A stretch of 64,000 nt of DNA, taken from NCBI RefSeq assembly GCF_015832195.1, contig NC_052032.1, positions 1,370,618-1,434,617 of the forward strand, read 5' to 3'. Source of the DNA: Motacilla alba alba (Eukaryota > Chordata > Aves > Passeriformes > Motacillidae). The position numbers and the translations under genes were made by a program. Of this stretch, positions 25,938-41,000 are shown piece after piece (the first letter of the stretch is position 1; each line of letters opens with the position of its first letter). A model generated the notes under the pieces. It was not told where the DNA came from, made no database searches, and worked only from the letters and a program-made list of their open reading frames with translations.

Positions 25938-26685
25938 GGCGGGAACGGGAACGGGACCAGGAACGGATAAGAAGCTCGCAAGGGGAGCGGGAACGGGAAC
26001 CGGGGAGCGGGAGCGGGAACGGGGCGAGACTCGCGGCGCTCGGGCTACGGCGCCTCACGGCCACTTCCGGGTCGCGCAGGGCATGCCGGGAGGCGTGGCG
26101 GTCACGCTAAGGGCGGGTCGCGCAGGGCACGCCGGGAACTGCATCGCTCTCTAAGGGAGGAACACGCAGGGCACGCCGGGAGGTGGGTTGGGGGAGCGGT
26201 ACGCGCAGGGCACGCCGGGAGATGCAGTCCCTCTAAGGGCGGGACGCGCGGGGCACGCCGGGAGATGCAGTGCTTTCTAAGGGCGGGACGCGCGGGGCAC
26301 GCCGGGAGATGCAGTGCCCTCTAAGGGCGGGACGCGCGGGGCACGCCGGGAGATGCAGTGCCCTCTAAGGGCGGGACGCGCGGGGCACGCCGGGAGATGC
26401 AGTGCCCTCTAAGGGCGGGACGCGCGGGGCACGCCGGGAGATGCAGTGCCCTCTAAGGGCGGGACGCGCGGGGCACGCCGGGAGATGCAGTGCCCTCTAA
26501 GGGCGGGACGCGCGGGGCACGCCGGGAGATGCAGTGCCCTCTAAGGGCGGGACGCGCGGGGCACGCCGGGAGATGCAGTGCTTTCTAAGGGCGGGACGCG
26601 CGGGGCACGCCGGGAGGTGTGGCGGGGCGGGCGGGGCCCGCTGAGGGCGGCAGCGCTCGGTCGTGCCGCGGTGCCGCCGGTCGCG
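25938..26685. promoter_or_regulatory. Bidirectional CpG promoter of PRPF4 (minus) and CDC26 (plus)
   Basis: The two start codons are 748 bp apart with no other gene between. Near the PRPF4 side there is an ETS-like 'cacttccggg' (26052–26061), followed at once by the best single match to the ZNF143/THAP11 element; its minus strand reads CTCCCGGCATGCCCTGCGCG. The rest is a tandem array of the same element with GC boxes. The sharing follows from gene orientation; protein binding is inferred from the motif only. Confidence 0.85.
26070..26625 (-). repeat. Array of 13 ZNF143/THAP11-like elements, nine on an exact 44-bp period
   Basis: Regular units start at 26237, 26281, 26325, 26369, 26413, 26457, 26501, 26545 and 26589. 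Each has 'gggcgggacgcgcggggcac' followed by 'gccgggagatgcagtg' and a 'ccctctaa' or 'ctttctaa' end. Four more divergent elements precede them (near 26078, 26120, 26167, 26209). On the minus strand each regular unit reads ACTGCATCTCCCGGCGTGCC then CCGCGC, against the known element ACTACAATTCCCAGCATGC-nnnGCG. Each unit also holds a GGGCGGG GC box and six CpGs. The first and the eighth regular units share the 'ctttctaa' variant. Confidence 0.92.
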
Positions 26686-27013
26686 ATGCTCCGTCGGAAG
26701 CCGACGCGGCTGGAGCTGAAGCTGGACGACATCGAGGAGTTCGAGAGCGTCCGGAAGGAGCTGGAGGTGCGCGTGGGGCCGGGCGCGGGGAGCTCGGCCC
26801 GCCCCCGGCCCTGACCGGCCCGTTCGCCCGCAGAGCCGCAGGAAGCAGCGGGACGAGGCGGAGGCGGCGGCGGGCGGCGAGGAGGCGGCGGCGATCGGAG
26901 CGCTGGGCACGGAGCACAAGAGCCGCGAGCAGCTCATCAATGACCGCATCGGGTACAAGCCGCAGCCCAAGGCCGGCGGCCGCACCGCGCACTTCGGCAC
27001 CTTCGAGTTCTAA
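26686..27013 (+). CDS. CDC26: CDC26, anaphase-promoting complex subunit; complete, 86 aa
   Basis: Two exons, 26686–26766 and 26834–27013, separated by a 67-bp GT–AG intron. The protein begins [20 protein letters not shown], has [18 protein letters not shown] and ends FGTFEF; the human protein is 85 aa and closely similar as remembered. CDC26 (APC12) inserts its N-terminal Met and following residues into the TPR superhelix of CDC16/APC6 and stabilises it within the anaphase-promoting complex, a ubiquitin ligase of mitosis. The N-terminal APC6-binding stretch is fully kept. The middle (residues 35–55) is Ala/Glu/Gly-rich and more divergent, which fits the very GC-rich location. It is head-to-head with PRPF4 and convergent with SLC31A1. 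Confidence 0.97.
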
Positions 27014-27168
27014 CGGGGCCGCCCCGGGAGCCCCGGCAGCCCCAGCCCCGCTCAGCCGGGGGGGCCGCGCCGGGCGGGCCTCGCCGTCCCCCCTCTGAGC
27101 TGTTACATTTTTGGTTTTTAAGTTTTGTTAACATGCCCGTGAACGCCCCTTTGCCGAATGTTTTGTTA

Positions 27169-27174
27169 AATAAA
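27169..27174 (+). terminator. CDC26: CDC26 polyadenylation signal AATAAA
   Basis: A canonical AATAAA 156 bases past the CDC26 stop, followed by a T-rich tract and further AATAA motifs. It gives a short 3' UTR. Confidence 0.8.
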
Positions 27175-27199
27175 CACTTTTTTTTTTAAATAAAATAAT

Positions 27200-28670
27200 A
27201 ATAATCCCACGAGCTGCTGTAAACAGCTGCAGTGACCAGGTGGGGGTGGAAGCACCTGGACCACCCGTTCCCTGCTCCCGTGAGCAGGGGGATAAAACTC
27301 TGCGGAAGGATCCTCAGGGAAAGTGATCCGGTGATCCTAACCCAGATGGTGGAGTGGCCACCTGAACCTCCAGCCCTACCCACTGGTGGCCCCACTGAGG
27401 AGGAGGTGCTGGAAGCGTCTGATGAGTGTTTGGGGATAAAGGTGCCACAGCTCTGGGTGCCAGGCTCTGCTCTGTCCTTTCCCGAGGCAAGCAGGAAAGA
27501 ATCCCCTGTGTGTTACATCAGCCAGTCCCAAAAGCATCCCAGAGCCGCTTCCCAGCGCAGGGACTGGCTGCAGACCTGGATCACGGGCTGGCCATGTGTG
27601 TGTGGAGTGGTAGCCCAGATTCTCTGACCGAGCAGCTTTTCCTCTGCACTTCCCTGTTCCACCTCCTTCCAGCTCTGCTCAGTGTCACCCCAGCTGCCCT
27701 GGTTTGTCACCCCTGGAGTGGAGCTCAGGGCTGTTTGCTGCTTGGATCAAAGGCCACCAAACAGTTCCTTATGGCTGGTGTCACCTGAAAAGGCCAAGGG
27801 CAGTTGGATTTCTTCAGCAGGTGCCTGGACTTACCCTCAGCAGGTGCCTGGGCAGGGTAAGGTCAGATTTGATTTAGCAGAGCGGAAGGTGAGGCTTGGG
27901 GCAGAGCCCACTCAGGAGGAGTCTGGCACACAGTGGGGTGAGCTGAAGGAAGCAACTTAAAAACCTGAGCAGCTTCTTGGTGCTCAGGAAACTCTGCTCC
28001 CTGCAGCCTGGGCAAGGAGCAGGGCAGGCTGCCATGGCCCCGGGCCTGCACCAGGACACCTGCAGGGAATTCAGGAGCTGGAGGCTCTCCCTGCCTCTGG
28101 CCAGGGCTCTTTCCTGCCATCTTCAGCACAATGACCAGGTCTGGTTTTTCAGCATTCCTCCAAAGTGGACTTCAGTTAAATTCAGGCTTCCTGTGTTGTA
28201 GGTGCATCAAATTTCAGGTCAGGCTGGGAAAATGTACAGAACTTGCAACTTTTCCAACTGGAAAGAGCCCCAGACAGGCCTAGAAAAGAGCTGCTTTTCC
28301 TGTCTAACGCCACATACAATGATCAAGGGTTGCTCTGCTGGCCTGGCAGTCCCAGCAGGCCCCAGCTCTGAGAGCACAACACCTCAGGAGGTTGTCACAG
28401 CTCCCTAAAACTCCTCTCCAGGGCAGGCAGATCTGGGAGGCACCAATTCCTCTTTCCATCCCTCCCCACACCTGTAAAGTGTGACTGAGCTGGAACAAAG
28501 AGACTTCTCATTGAATCCCCACGTTCCCATTGCAGCAGCTTCAGGGAGCTGGGGAGGCCCAGGGGATGCTGCTCCTCACCCCCACCCTGAACAGGAACAC
28601 AGCCCTGCTGCGCCCTCCGAGGGTTGCACTGAGGAACTGTTCCCAAAAACACCCCCACAGAGTAAAATGC
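27200..28670. other. Spacer between the convergent CDC26 and SLC31A1 3' ends; nothing recognised
   Basis: Single-copy-looking sequence with only chance open frames. No repeat, RNA gene or coding similarity is recognised. Confidence 0.4.
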
Positions 28671-28677
28671 AATCCAT

Positions 28678-31600
28678 TTTATTGGTTAATTATGTACAGG
28701 AGATTCTTGATATTCACAGTAACATCAGACAAGTTACCGCCACAAAAAGCAAGAGTAAAAACAAAACTGACAGTCCACTGTAAACAAAACTAGAAACCTT
28801 GCTGGATTGGGTGGGACTGGCTCCAGACAAACTCAAAAGGCACTCAGAGAAAAGCAACAAAAGCCCTCTGAGGGACAGGGCCCGGAGGCTCTGAGCTCCC
28901 CCCTCAGTGACATTCTGGAGGCAAAGCCTGTGCAGAGCAAGCATCAGGGCACAGAGACAGGCACAGGGTGTCACCCCCGAGCAGAACAGCACACCCCAGC
29001 ATGCTGCACGTGTGTCTTCCTTGGAGCCCTCCCCTGTCACCGGGACAGCTCTGAACTCAGCAGAGGGGCTGGCGCTGCCCCAGAGCTGCCCATCCCGCCC
29101 AGAGGGAGCTCAGGCTTTGCTCAGGCTCTACCACAGCACGCAGCAGCCCGGCTGAGAACACACCGTGCTGGCATCTGGTGGCAGGGGGGAGGCTGGGACA
29201 GGAGAGGTCGATGGCTGCTCTGGATTGTCACACTGAACTGGGGAAGCACAGCCATGGCAGGAGGAGCAGCCTGGGCATGGCCCTTCCCCAGCTGTGCCCC
29301 AGGAGCTCAGAGGAGAGGGGACACAGCCTCACCTGCTCTCCTCAGCCACTTCCCCTCTCACCTTCTCTGGACAGCCCAGGGTGCCCAAACCTCCCCTCAT
29401 GCAGGCTGTGGGAGCAGGTGGGGCACCTGAGAGACTCCTGCCCAGGTGAGCTCTGCCAGGGCAGTGTCCCCTCCCTGTGCATGCTGCAGAAAGCTGTGTG
29501 CCCTCTCTGGGGACAGCACGGGCAGGAGAGAAGCTCATTCTGGGGGAAACAATTCCAGGGGCACAGGTGGTACAAGCAGAACGAGGCAGAAAAGCTTAAC
29601 AAGAACCAGACTGACACTGATGAGCCACAGCCTGATCTCCAAGTCATCCCCCAGAGAATTCAAGTCAGGCCACTTGGATACACAGAAAAGTGGCTAAAAG
29701 GTGACAGCAAGATCAGGCCAAGCAGCTTCTGTTCCAAAGAAAGATACAGCAAGAGGTATATGAGGTGACCAGTGCCACCACACAGCCACACTCCTCACTC
29801 CAGCCTGTGATTGTGATGGCAACAATTCCAGCCCCTTCCAGAAAAACCAATGGCAGCAGTGGCAGTGTCACCCTGAGCTCCTTCAGGGGTCAAGCCCTGC
29901 AGTGCAAACCTCCCACATCAACCACCACATCAACCTTTTAACAACTCCAGTTCTCTCTGACAAACACTCAGATTTCCTCTCAGTTCCAGCAGGAGTGGGA
30001 AGGGATTATCCGTTTTCTCTGTCCAACCCTAACATTCCTCCCAGCTCTCCAGAGATGGGGAGGGTGAGGTTTCCCCTCCATGACTGCCTGGAGGGCACAG
30101 CAGAGTTTCACCTTTGTGACAGGTGCAGAGAGGGCGCCAGGAGGTTCTGTCACAGACAGAGCTCCTTTCAAAGATCAGACTGGGGAAGGAAGCACTTTTC
30201 CTGTCTCTCAGCAGGAGGTGGCTAGAACTTTTCCATGAAAATAACTTTGCCTCTCTCACCCAGATGTGAATTTGCTACAGAAAGCAGCTACATAGGAACC
30301 TAAGCCTGCTTTTAACTCAGCTCCTTTTATTCTCTAGTTGCACTGTCCAGAGAAAACAAGATGTCCAAATAAACACTTGGCATCAGCCCAGGAGGGCTTT
30401 TAGAGGGTGCAATTCAAGCCCTGGTGGCAGCAGTTGTGGATTTCCTTGAAGAGGGTGGGCTCTGTGCAGGGACAGCAGCACCAGCACCGTGGAGCACCCA
30501 CGGACACAGGGATGGCCGCACCCTCTGAGGCTCAGGGGCTAAAAAATCTCATTCCAAAGATCAGCTTTCCTCACACAACTGCTGCCAGAAGTCATCAGCA
30601 GCATCTTCGGGGGAAAAAAAAAACCTTCTGGTGTGTGCCCAGAGGCTTCATCCCAGCAGGATTCCCTGTTCTCACGGCATGTCCCAGACACCAGTCCCAG
30701 TCAAAGTGGTGCTGCTCCCAAATTCCCAGTGTCTTCTCTTCCAGCCAGTTACAGGCACAAACTGGGCAATCTGGATAGAGGGAAGACTCCAGCTTTGCAC
30801 CACCTTTGCACCACCACCTCCAGCTCTGCACAACCTTTTTAATATCCAGGTGCTCAACCAGGGCTGCTCCCCAAGCCTGGCCTGGCACCAGCCAGGCAGG
30901 AGGGTGGTTCTGCCCCCTCACAGCCTGTCCTGCCTGGGCACTGGGCAGAGCCCACAGCACTGAGTTCTTCACTGTCCCCCACTGCACTGAGCACCTGCAC
31001 CTCCAGCATGGGCACACTGTGATTATCAAGACAAAGAGGAGCCATCTGGGTCAGGAATACTTTTTGATTAGCCCACGCTGCTCCAAATTTCACCTGAGAA
31101 GATTGAAGGCTGCTGTAGACCTGTATTTTCCTTCTCCTCTTCCCTAAATCACTTCTTTACAGGAATGTGGTTGTTTCCCCTCTTCACCTCCAGCCAGGAA
31201 TATCCTCCAGCCATTTTAACTTTAGTGTCAGGAAATCATTATTTAGCTCTTGCCTCATTTACATCTAGTAACCCAAAGCCTAGCTCTAGTTCCATCCAGG
31301 TGCAGCTTCACATGAAGTACCTGTGGGTTCAATGGTTTATTTGGAATCTTTTTGCCCTGTAAATAGAGAACTATTATCTGTTCCATAACTGGGAAGGGAA
31401 AGCAGCCCAACTCAAGTGTTCTCCCTGCAGGCTGAGTTAAGCTGCTGGACACATCAGATAACAACACTCATCATCTCTGGTGGGCTTGGAGGGCAAGTTC
31501 ATCCAATCCCTGAAGCACACAGCTCACATCCTTGAGTCAAAGTCTTCCTTTGCCAGGACACACCTGAGCATGTCTGATGTGCAGCACCAAATCTTCCTCT

Positions 31601-32083
31601 GAGGCTGAGTCCTACAGCAAAAGGTGTCATTGGCCCCAAAAGCCACAATGCCAGGGCAATCTCCTCCCCTGGCATTATGTACACATTGAAAAAAAATCAA
31701 AATTAAAACAGCCATTCACACATTATTGGCAGCTGATCTTTTCCTACTGTTCATTAAACCCTCACTGATGAGCATGTACAATTTAAAAATAAAATGGTTT
31801 TGTTTTCTTTTTAAAATAATTTCTACAGTTCTGTCAGCCAACTAATTTCAATCACAGCATAATCTAAGAATAAAGCAAATCCTGGCCAAGAATGGCTGCC
31901 ATGGACTCTCAGGAGTCAAGGGGAGCAGCGTGTCCCAGCTCCTCCACCCCTCCAGGAACCTGTAGTGAACTCCAGTTGATTTTCTTTATCATGATTCTCT
32001 TGGCAGCTTAGGAATGCTCCAGTCCTCGGGTAGCTGCACTGGCAGGGAGCAGAGGGGTGGAGAGGCCTGTGGCACATCCAGTG
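28678..32083 (-). other. SLC31A1: Probable long 3' UTR of SLC31A1
   Basis: On the minus strand AATAAA hexamers occur at 31336–31341, 30326–30331 and 28678–28683, offering short, middle and long 3' ends. No gene, CR1 or splice-supported exon is seen in the 3.4 kb, and mammalian SLC31A1 mRNA also has a multi-kilobase 3' UTR with alternative poly(A) sites. The extent is inferred; only the hexamers and absence of other genes are seen. Confidence 0.5.
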
Positions 32084-35819
<3,736 letters not shown>

Positions 35820-35864
35820 CTTGAGGACAGAGAGATTCAGAAAGGCACATAGAAAAGTGGGACC

Positions 35865-37779
35865 CTGAAAAACAAACAAACAATGAAGCCCTTTTCTAAA
35901 CAGAATGTGGTTTCTCTACTGCCACTGCATGAGAAAATATTCCAAGCCACTGAGAACTGCTGCCTCTGGAAAACTCCTGGAGCTTCCTCATGGTCCTGCT
36001 CTGGCTATAGAGAGCACACAGCAGGACACTTTAGAGGAGGTGTGTCCCTCTGCAGCCTAACTTGATTTGAGATGGCACCTGGGGCAAGTGCTCAGCATAA
36101 AGGAACATTTCTTATCTACATGAGGGAAAAACAGAGCCCCTTCCCAAGTGCAGTCTTGCAAGAGGCAAAAATATCACAAGCACCACTTTAAATTGCATAT
36201 ACTAAAGGATCAGATTAGAGGATTTCTCTTAATTGACAGTTATGCATTTTATTGGGAACATGTTTAACACAGAAATTGCGTTAGTTGGAACAAGACCTAC
36301 TGTCAGGCAAAGGTCTGCAATAGCTACAGGCAATCCAATTTCATTTCCAAGAGCTTTACACTGCCACATCTCCCCTGTAATCACATTACCCACAGTGAGA
36401 GAAACACTCAAGAGGCTGCCAGTCTCAGTCCTTAATCTGGTTACCACAAATCAGGGATGTCTGGACACACTAAAAAAAAATAAAATAAAATACCCTCTAT
36501 GGTCACCTGTGGGCACGGCTGCTGCACTCAGGCCCAGCACTGCCTGGGCTGGCAATTGCTGGTGGGAAATGAAAATCATCGGGTTCAAGCAGCAACAAGA
36601 GAGAAAACCTGGGAATACCAGTCTGTCCTGAAAGCACAGCATCTGTCCTACTGGACCCTCCCTTTACTCCAGTCATGCACTGAAGTAAAACCAAGGGAAA
36701 TAAAAAGCAAAGTTTGGACACTTTATCAAATTAAAGTTTAAAAAGAAATGAGATACAGACTTCCTTCCACATAAATCATCAGGAGTTTGCAAGTGTGATT
36801 TTTCAGTTTTTTAAGCCAAAATGCAGCACTGTGTTTGAACAGGTAGGCATGGCTATATTTAGACTGAAGAGAGGAAATGAGACTCTAGAAGAGTTTTCTG
36901 AACTGGAAGTAGCAAATAAAGCCCTGAAAGGCACCTGGTGGTGGAGCTGGCTCAGTGTGTGACAGTGACCCTGTGCAGGGGTCACTGGTGGCCCAGAACA
37001 CCAGTGCCAGTGCAGCCCCATGACAGGGGACAGCCAAGGGCTTTGGGGTTAAACTGAAGTGAGCAATGAGAGAAATTAAAGATTTGGGGAAGGTAAGGAA
37101 ACAAAGTCAGCAGTGCCAGGGAGGAAGTCGAGAAAGACAGAAGTAATACCCTGCAAACACAGAAATGAAATAATGCAGGGAAGCACCAAGAAGCAACACC
37201 AGGTACCCACAGCTCAGGTATGTTCTCCATCCCTGCGCAGAAGTTGGTATCCCATCTCTTATTTCATCAGACAACCTCACAATACTCCCCTGAAGGTAAC
37301 TTGGAATCATGGAATCCCATGGCACTGGCTAAAGCAGAATGAAATTCCTTATTTCCATATTATTCCATATTTCTGCTAATATTTTTAGCTCAGTTTGTCC
37401 CTGATTTGTGCTTAAATATTGAGACCAGAAAAATGTTCACAGAGAGGCAAAAAGGAGAGAGAACAACGCAAGCAGTAGCTCAGCTGAGACAGAAAAACTT
37501 CACCAAGGGATACCTACAGAATGCCCTGTGTGATTTCCATATGGCACAGCTTGGAAGATTACCCTGTTCCAGAGCTGAAATGTTCAGGCTCTAGAACTGC
37601 AGTCCCAAAACACTTGGGAAAAGAATCCTCTGCCAAAACACACAAACTTCAAACTGTCTTTTGCATCAGGGAAGGAAGAAGAATGGCCCAAGTGCTTCAC
37701 CCACAGGATCAAAGGTAAATGTGCTGGGAGAGGAAAGACGTAACACAAGAACTTCCCCTCTCCTGCAGCCAAAATCTCC
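35865..37779. other. SLC31A1 intron 1, 3' part; nothing recognised
   Basis: AT-richer intron. A minus-strand open frame at 36229–36447 ends next to an AATAAA but has no recognisable protein similarity. Confidence 0.4.
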
Positions 37780-38095
37780 TGGAATCACAGAACCGTGGAA
37801 TATCCTCAGCAGGGAAGGACCCACCAGGATCACCCAGCCCAGCCCCTGCCCTGCCCAGACCCCCCAGCAACCCCACCCTGGGCATCCCTGGCAGTGCTGG
37901 CCAAAGGCTCCTGGAGCTCTGGCAGCCTCGGGGCCGTGCCCATTCCCTGGGGAGCCTGGGCAGTGCCAGCACCCTCTGGGGGAAGAACCTTGCCCTGAGC
38001 TCCAGCCTGAGCTGCCCTGGCCCAGCCCCAGCTGTTCCCTGGCTCCTGTCCCTGCTCACAGAGAGCAGAGTTTAGAGCTGTCCCTGTCTCCCCCC
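37780..38095 (-). mobile_element. CR1 LINE fragment in SLC31A1 intron 1
   Basis: An inverted CR1 tail starting 'cacagaaccgtggaatatcc', with the same diagnostic stretches as the 16535 copy ('gctggccaaaggctcctgga', 'gggaagaaccttgccctgag'). Confidence 0.85.
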
Positions 38096-41000
38096 TCTTG
38101 TCTCAGTTGACTGATCCATTGCTTTTCCTTTGAATGCAACATCTTTACCAGCTACAGTCCAATGATTATTTATTCCTTTTAGGATTTCACATTCCTGCCA
38201 AGCTCAGCAGGTTCCAAAATGCTTCACAGAAGCCCTGGCTGGTTACCAGGTAAAACTGCCTTCATGGCTGGGCTGTGTCCAGCTTTTCACTTCTTTCTTT
38301 CTCACTAATCATCATTTGTCTGCAGAAAGGGAGAAACTGGATGTTTCAGGATGTTTACTCTGTAGGAACAAAGAACATGGTCAGGTGTTCAGGAGTGGCT
38401 GCCTGTGCCTGGGCAGGCCTTGGTACAAGTTACAAAGGGCAAGCTTGACCCTCACACCCAGGTATCTCCTTCCCACCCTGCTATCCCAGTGCTCCAACCC
38501 CAAATCCAACCCCTTGCTGCAGTCACCCAACGCTGAAGGACATTTTATGAGATCCTGAAAGGATGGGGTATTTAGTAGCTTAATAGGAAATAACCTCACC
38601 TGAGCCACTTCAGCTGTGTTTTGTGTCACTGAAGGTAACAGTGGATAAATTTCTGTTTAAAAATAAATCCATTCCAGTGGACAATCAGACTCTGATTTAC
38701 AACTTGGGAGATCTCTACCTAAGTCTCAAGGTAAAAACCAATATATACGGCAGCAGCAGCAACAGGTTAATGGGTGTGTAATATTCCAAGCTGCAAGTCC
38801 CTGGTTGGTTTGCACAGCTCTTAAGAAACAAACTGACAGATGTGGAGCTCTGTGTGTCACAAAAAGGTGATGCTTTAACAAGGCTGACTCCATACCTGAA
38901 GGAAAAAAATCCACCCCCCACAAGTTTCTATTATTGTAAATTCTTTAAATAGGCTTAGCTTTGTACAAAGCCAGCCTTTCAGCAGGTATTTCTGCCTGAA
39001 TGGGTGATTTGATCTCTGGCTGCTGCCTGCTCCATATGTTTGCCCTGAGAGGGAGAGGCATTGGAGGAGATTCCTGAGCATGGAGCCCTGGAGAGGGACC
39101 TGCCACAGCCCCTGGCTGCTTCGTGCTCAGGTACTCTGAACACCTGAAGGGGACAGACCCCAGGGTGTACCTATCACAAGGGACACACACAGAGTGATTT
39201 TTTGTGCTCTGCAGTAACCTACTGCCTAAGAAAACAAACAGGGTGGAACAGAAGAGGGGAATGAGGAAATTCTCCTCCAGGGCTTCTTTCTTTCCCTCTC
39301 AGTGCTGTTACCCCAGGTGAGAGAAGCCACAGCCTCCATTTCACAACCCCTCGGATTCTTCAGGAAAACTGCAATACTCAGACACAGGACTTCTCTTTCT
39401 TTAAGCAGGACGTCAGGCAGGCCCTGCTCACACTGAGGTTTCTGTCCCAGCCCCGCACTGCCACCGTGGCAGCTCTGCAAACCAGGCTGGCTCAGGACAG
39501 GTGCAGCAGCAGCGGGATCTGGCAGCAGCAAACTGTCAGCACCAGGACTCACCCTCACCCCCAGCCAACACCAAACCAGTGCTGCCCCACCTCACACACA
39601 CCAGGAGGGCACAGTTTGCAACTCCAGGGCACAGAGGAGGGGAGGACAGGCAGGAGGTGGCAGGGCACACATGAGTGCAGGTAAAGAGCTGAACCAGATG
39701 AGATGCCAAAGCCAGAGCAGTCCTTTCAAGGCGGTCTCAGCCAAAGATCACTGCCACGACACATAACCCCCCTCCACAGCTTCCCAATCTATTGCTTCTG
39801 CTGTGTTCATCCAGAGTCCTGCAACTTCACAGCAAATCACAGTTTTTCCTGTGGCAAACATCCAAGGAAAATACACCTTCCAATGCAGAAACACAAGACA
39901 TGCAGAAACAGGACACACTATGGGAAGGACCCAGCAAGCTCCCAGGAAGTACTTTACAATCAGCTCAGTGTCAAACAGATCTTCCCTAAAGTCCCAAAGG
40001 GATGAAGCCTCTTTCCAAATCAGAAGTCCAACAGGATTAACACTGGAGCCCTAAATCAATGCCCATTACAGCATCAACTCTTCCCTTCTAAACGGTGCCT
40101 CACCTTTCCCAAACCAGTTCAGAAAACCCAATAAATAAAATTCCACTGGCTCTGCCCAAAAGGACCAGAGCCTTAAAAATCCCCTCTCCAGTCTCCTTTA
40201 GAGCAGTTGTTTGTCCCACAGAGAGGGTGCTGCTGCAGTGGCCAGCACAGGACTGGCTCCTGCTCGGAACCCTCCCAACTCCTCTCAGAACAGCTGGAGT
40301 GATTCATACCCAAAGTCTCTCCACCAACACTTCTGATGGCAAGAATAGGTCAGGAGGTCCCTCTCTTCTCCTAAACAAGCGAGAAACACTTGGTAATATT
40401 TACTAAGAATTAAAATCAAAGTTCCTGAGAGAAAGCCAAGGGAAAATTATTAAAAATAGCAAGCTGGAAAAGCAAAGACCTGTTGCTTAGATTATCACAT
40501 ATGGCTCAGTGCTGCATGACACAAAGGAATGCTACAGAAAAAACACAGAAGGAATGGAAAAGGCACCCAGGAGTAGAGTTGCTCTACTTACAGCAGTACT
40601 GCTGGCAGACCCAGCTCCACTGGCTCCCCGCTTGTGGTCCCAAGCCCAATCCTTTTTTTGTTTAGCAGTGCTGTCAATGGAGTGGGAGGGAAGCAGCAGC
40701 CTGCAGACACTGCAGCTCTGTTCACTGGCTCTAGCTGTGGGCTCCACTGAGCTCGTCATCAGGAGACCTAAGCACTGCTTTTAGTTTATTCAATTTCCTG
40801 GCAAACTTTTCTACTTTAACTGCTTCCTTTCCAAATGGGTGGACTTGTGATTCTTCCAGGATACCAGGCAGAGCTCCAGAGCCGCTTAAAGGCACAGCTG
40901 AGGGACACACCAATTCCACCTGTTCGTGCTGTGGCAGCACCCAGCAACCGTGGCCAGGGCCCCCGGGCCAAGCTGTAAAGACACACTTGAAAGACACAGG

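Noticed and set aside
26237..26588. CRISPR-like regular repeats
   Set aside because: The 44-bp units are directly adjacent without unique spacers, in a vertebrate CpG island; this is a promoter minisatellite.
36229..36450. Minus-strand 72-codon frame ending beside AATAAA in the SLC31A1 intron
   Set aside because: Considered as a retrocopy or alternative terminal exon. No protein family is recognised, no clear acceptor was identified, and no poly(A) tail or target duplication is visible.
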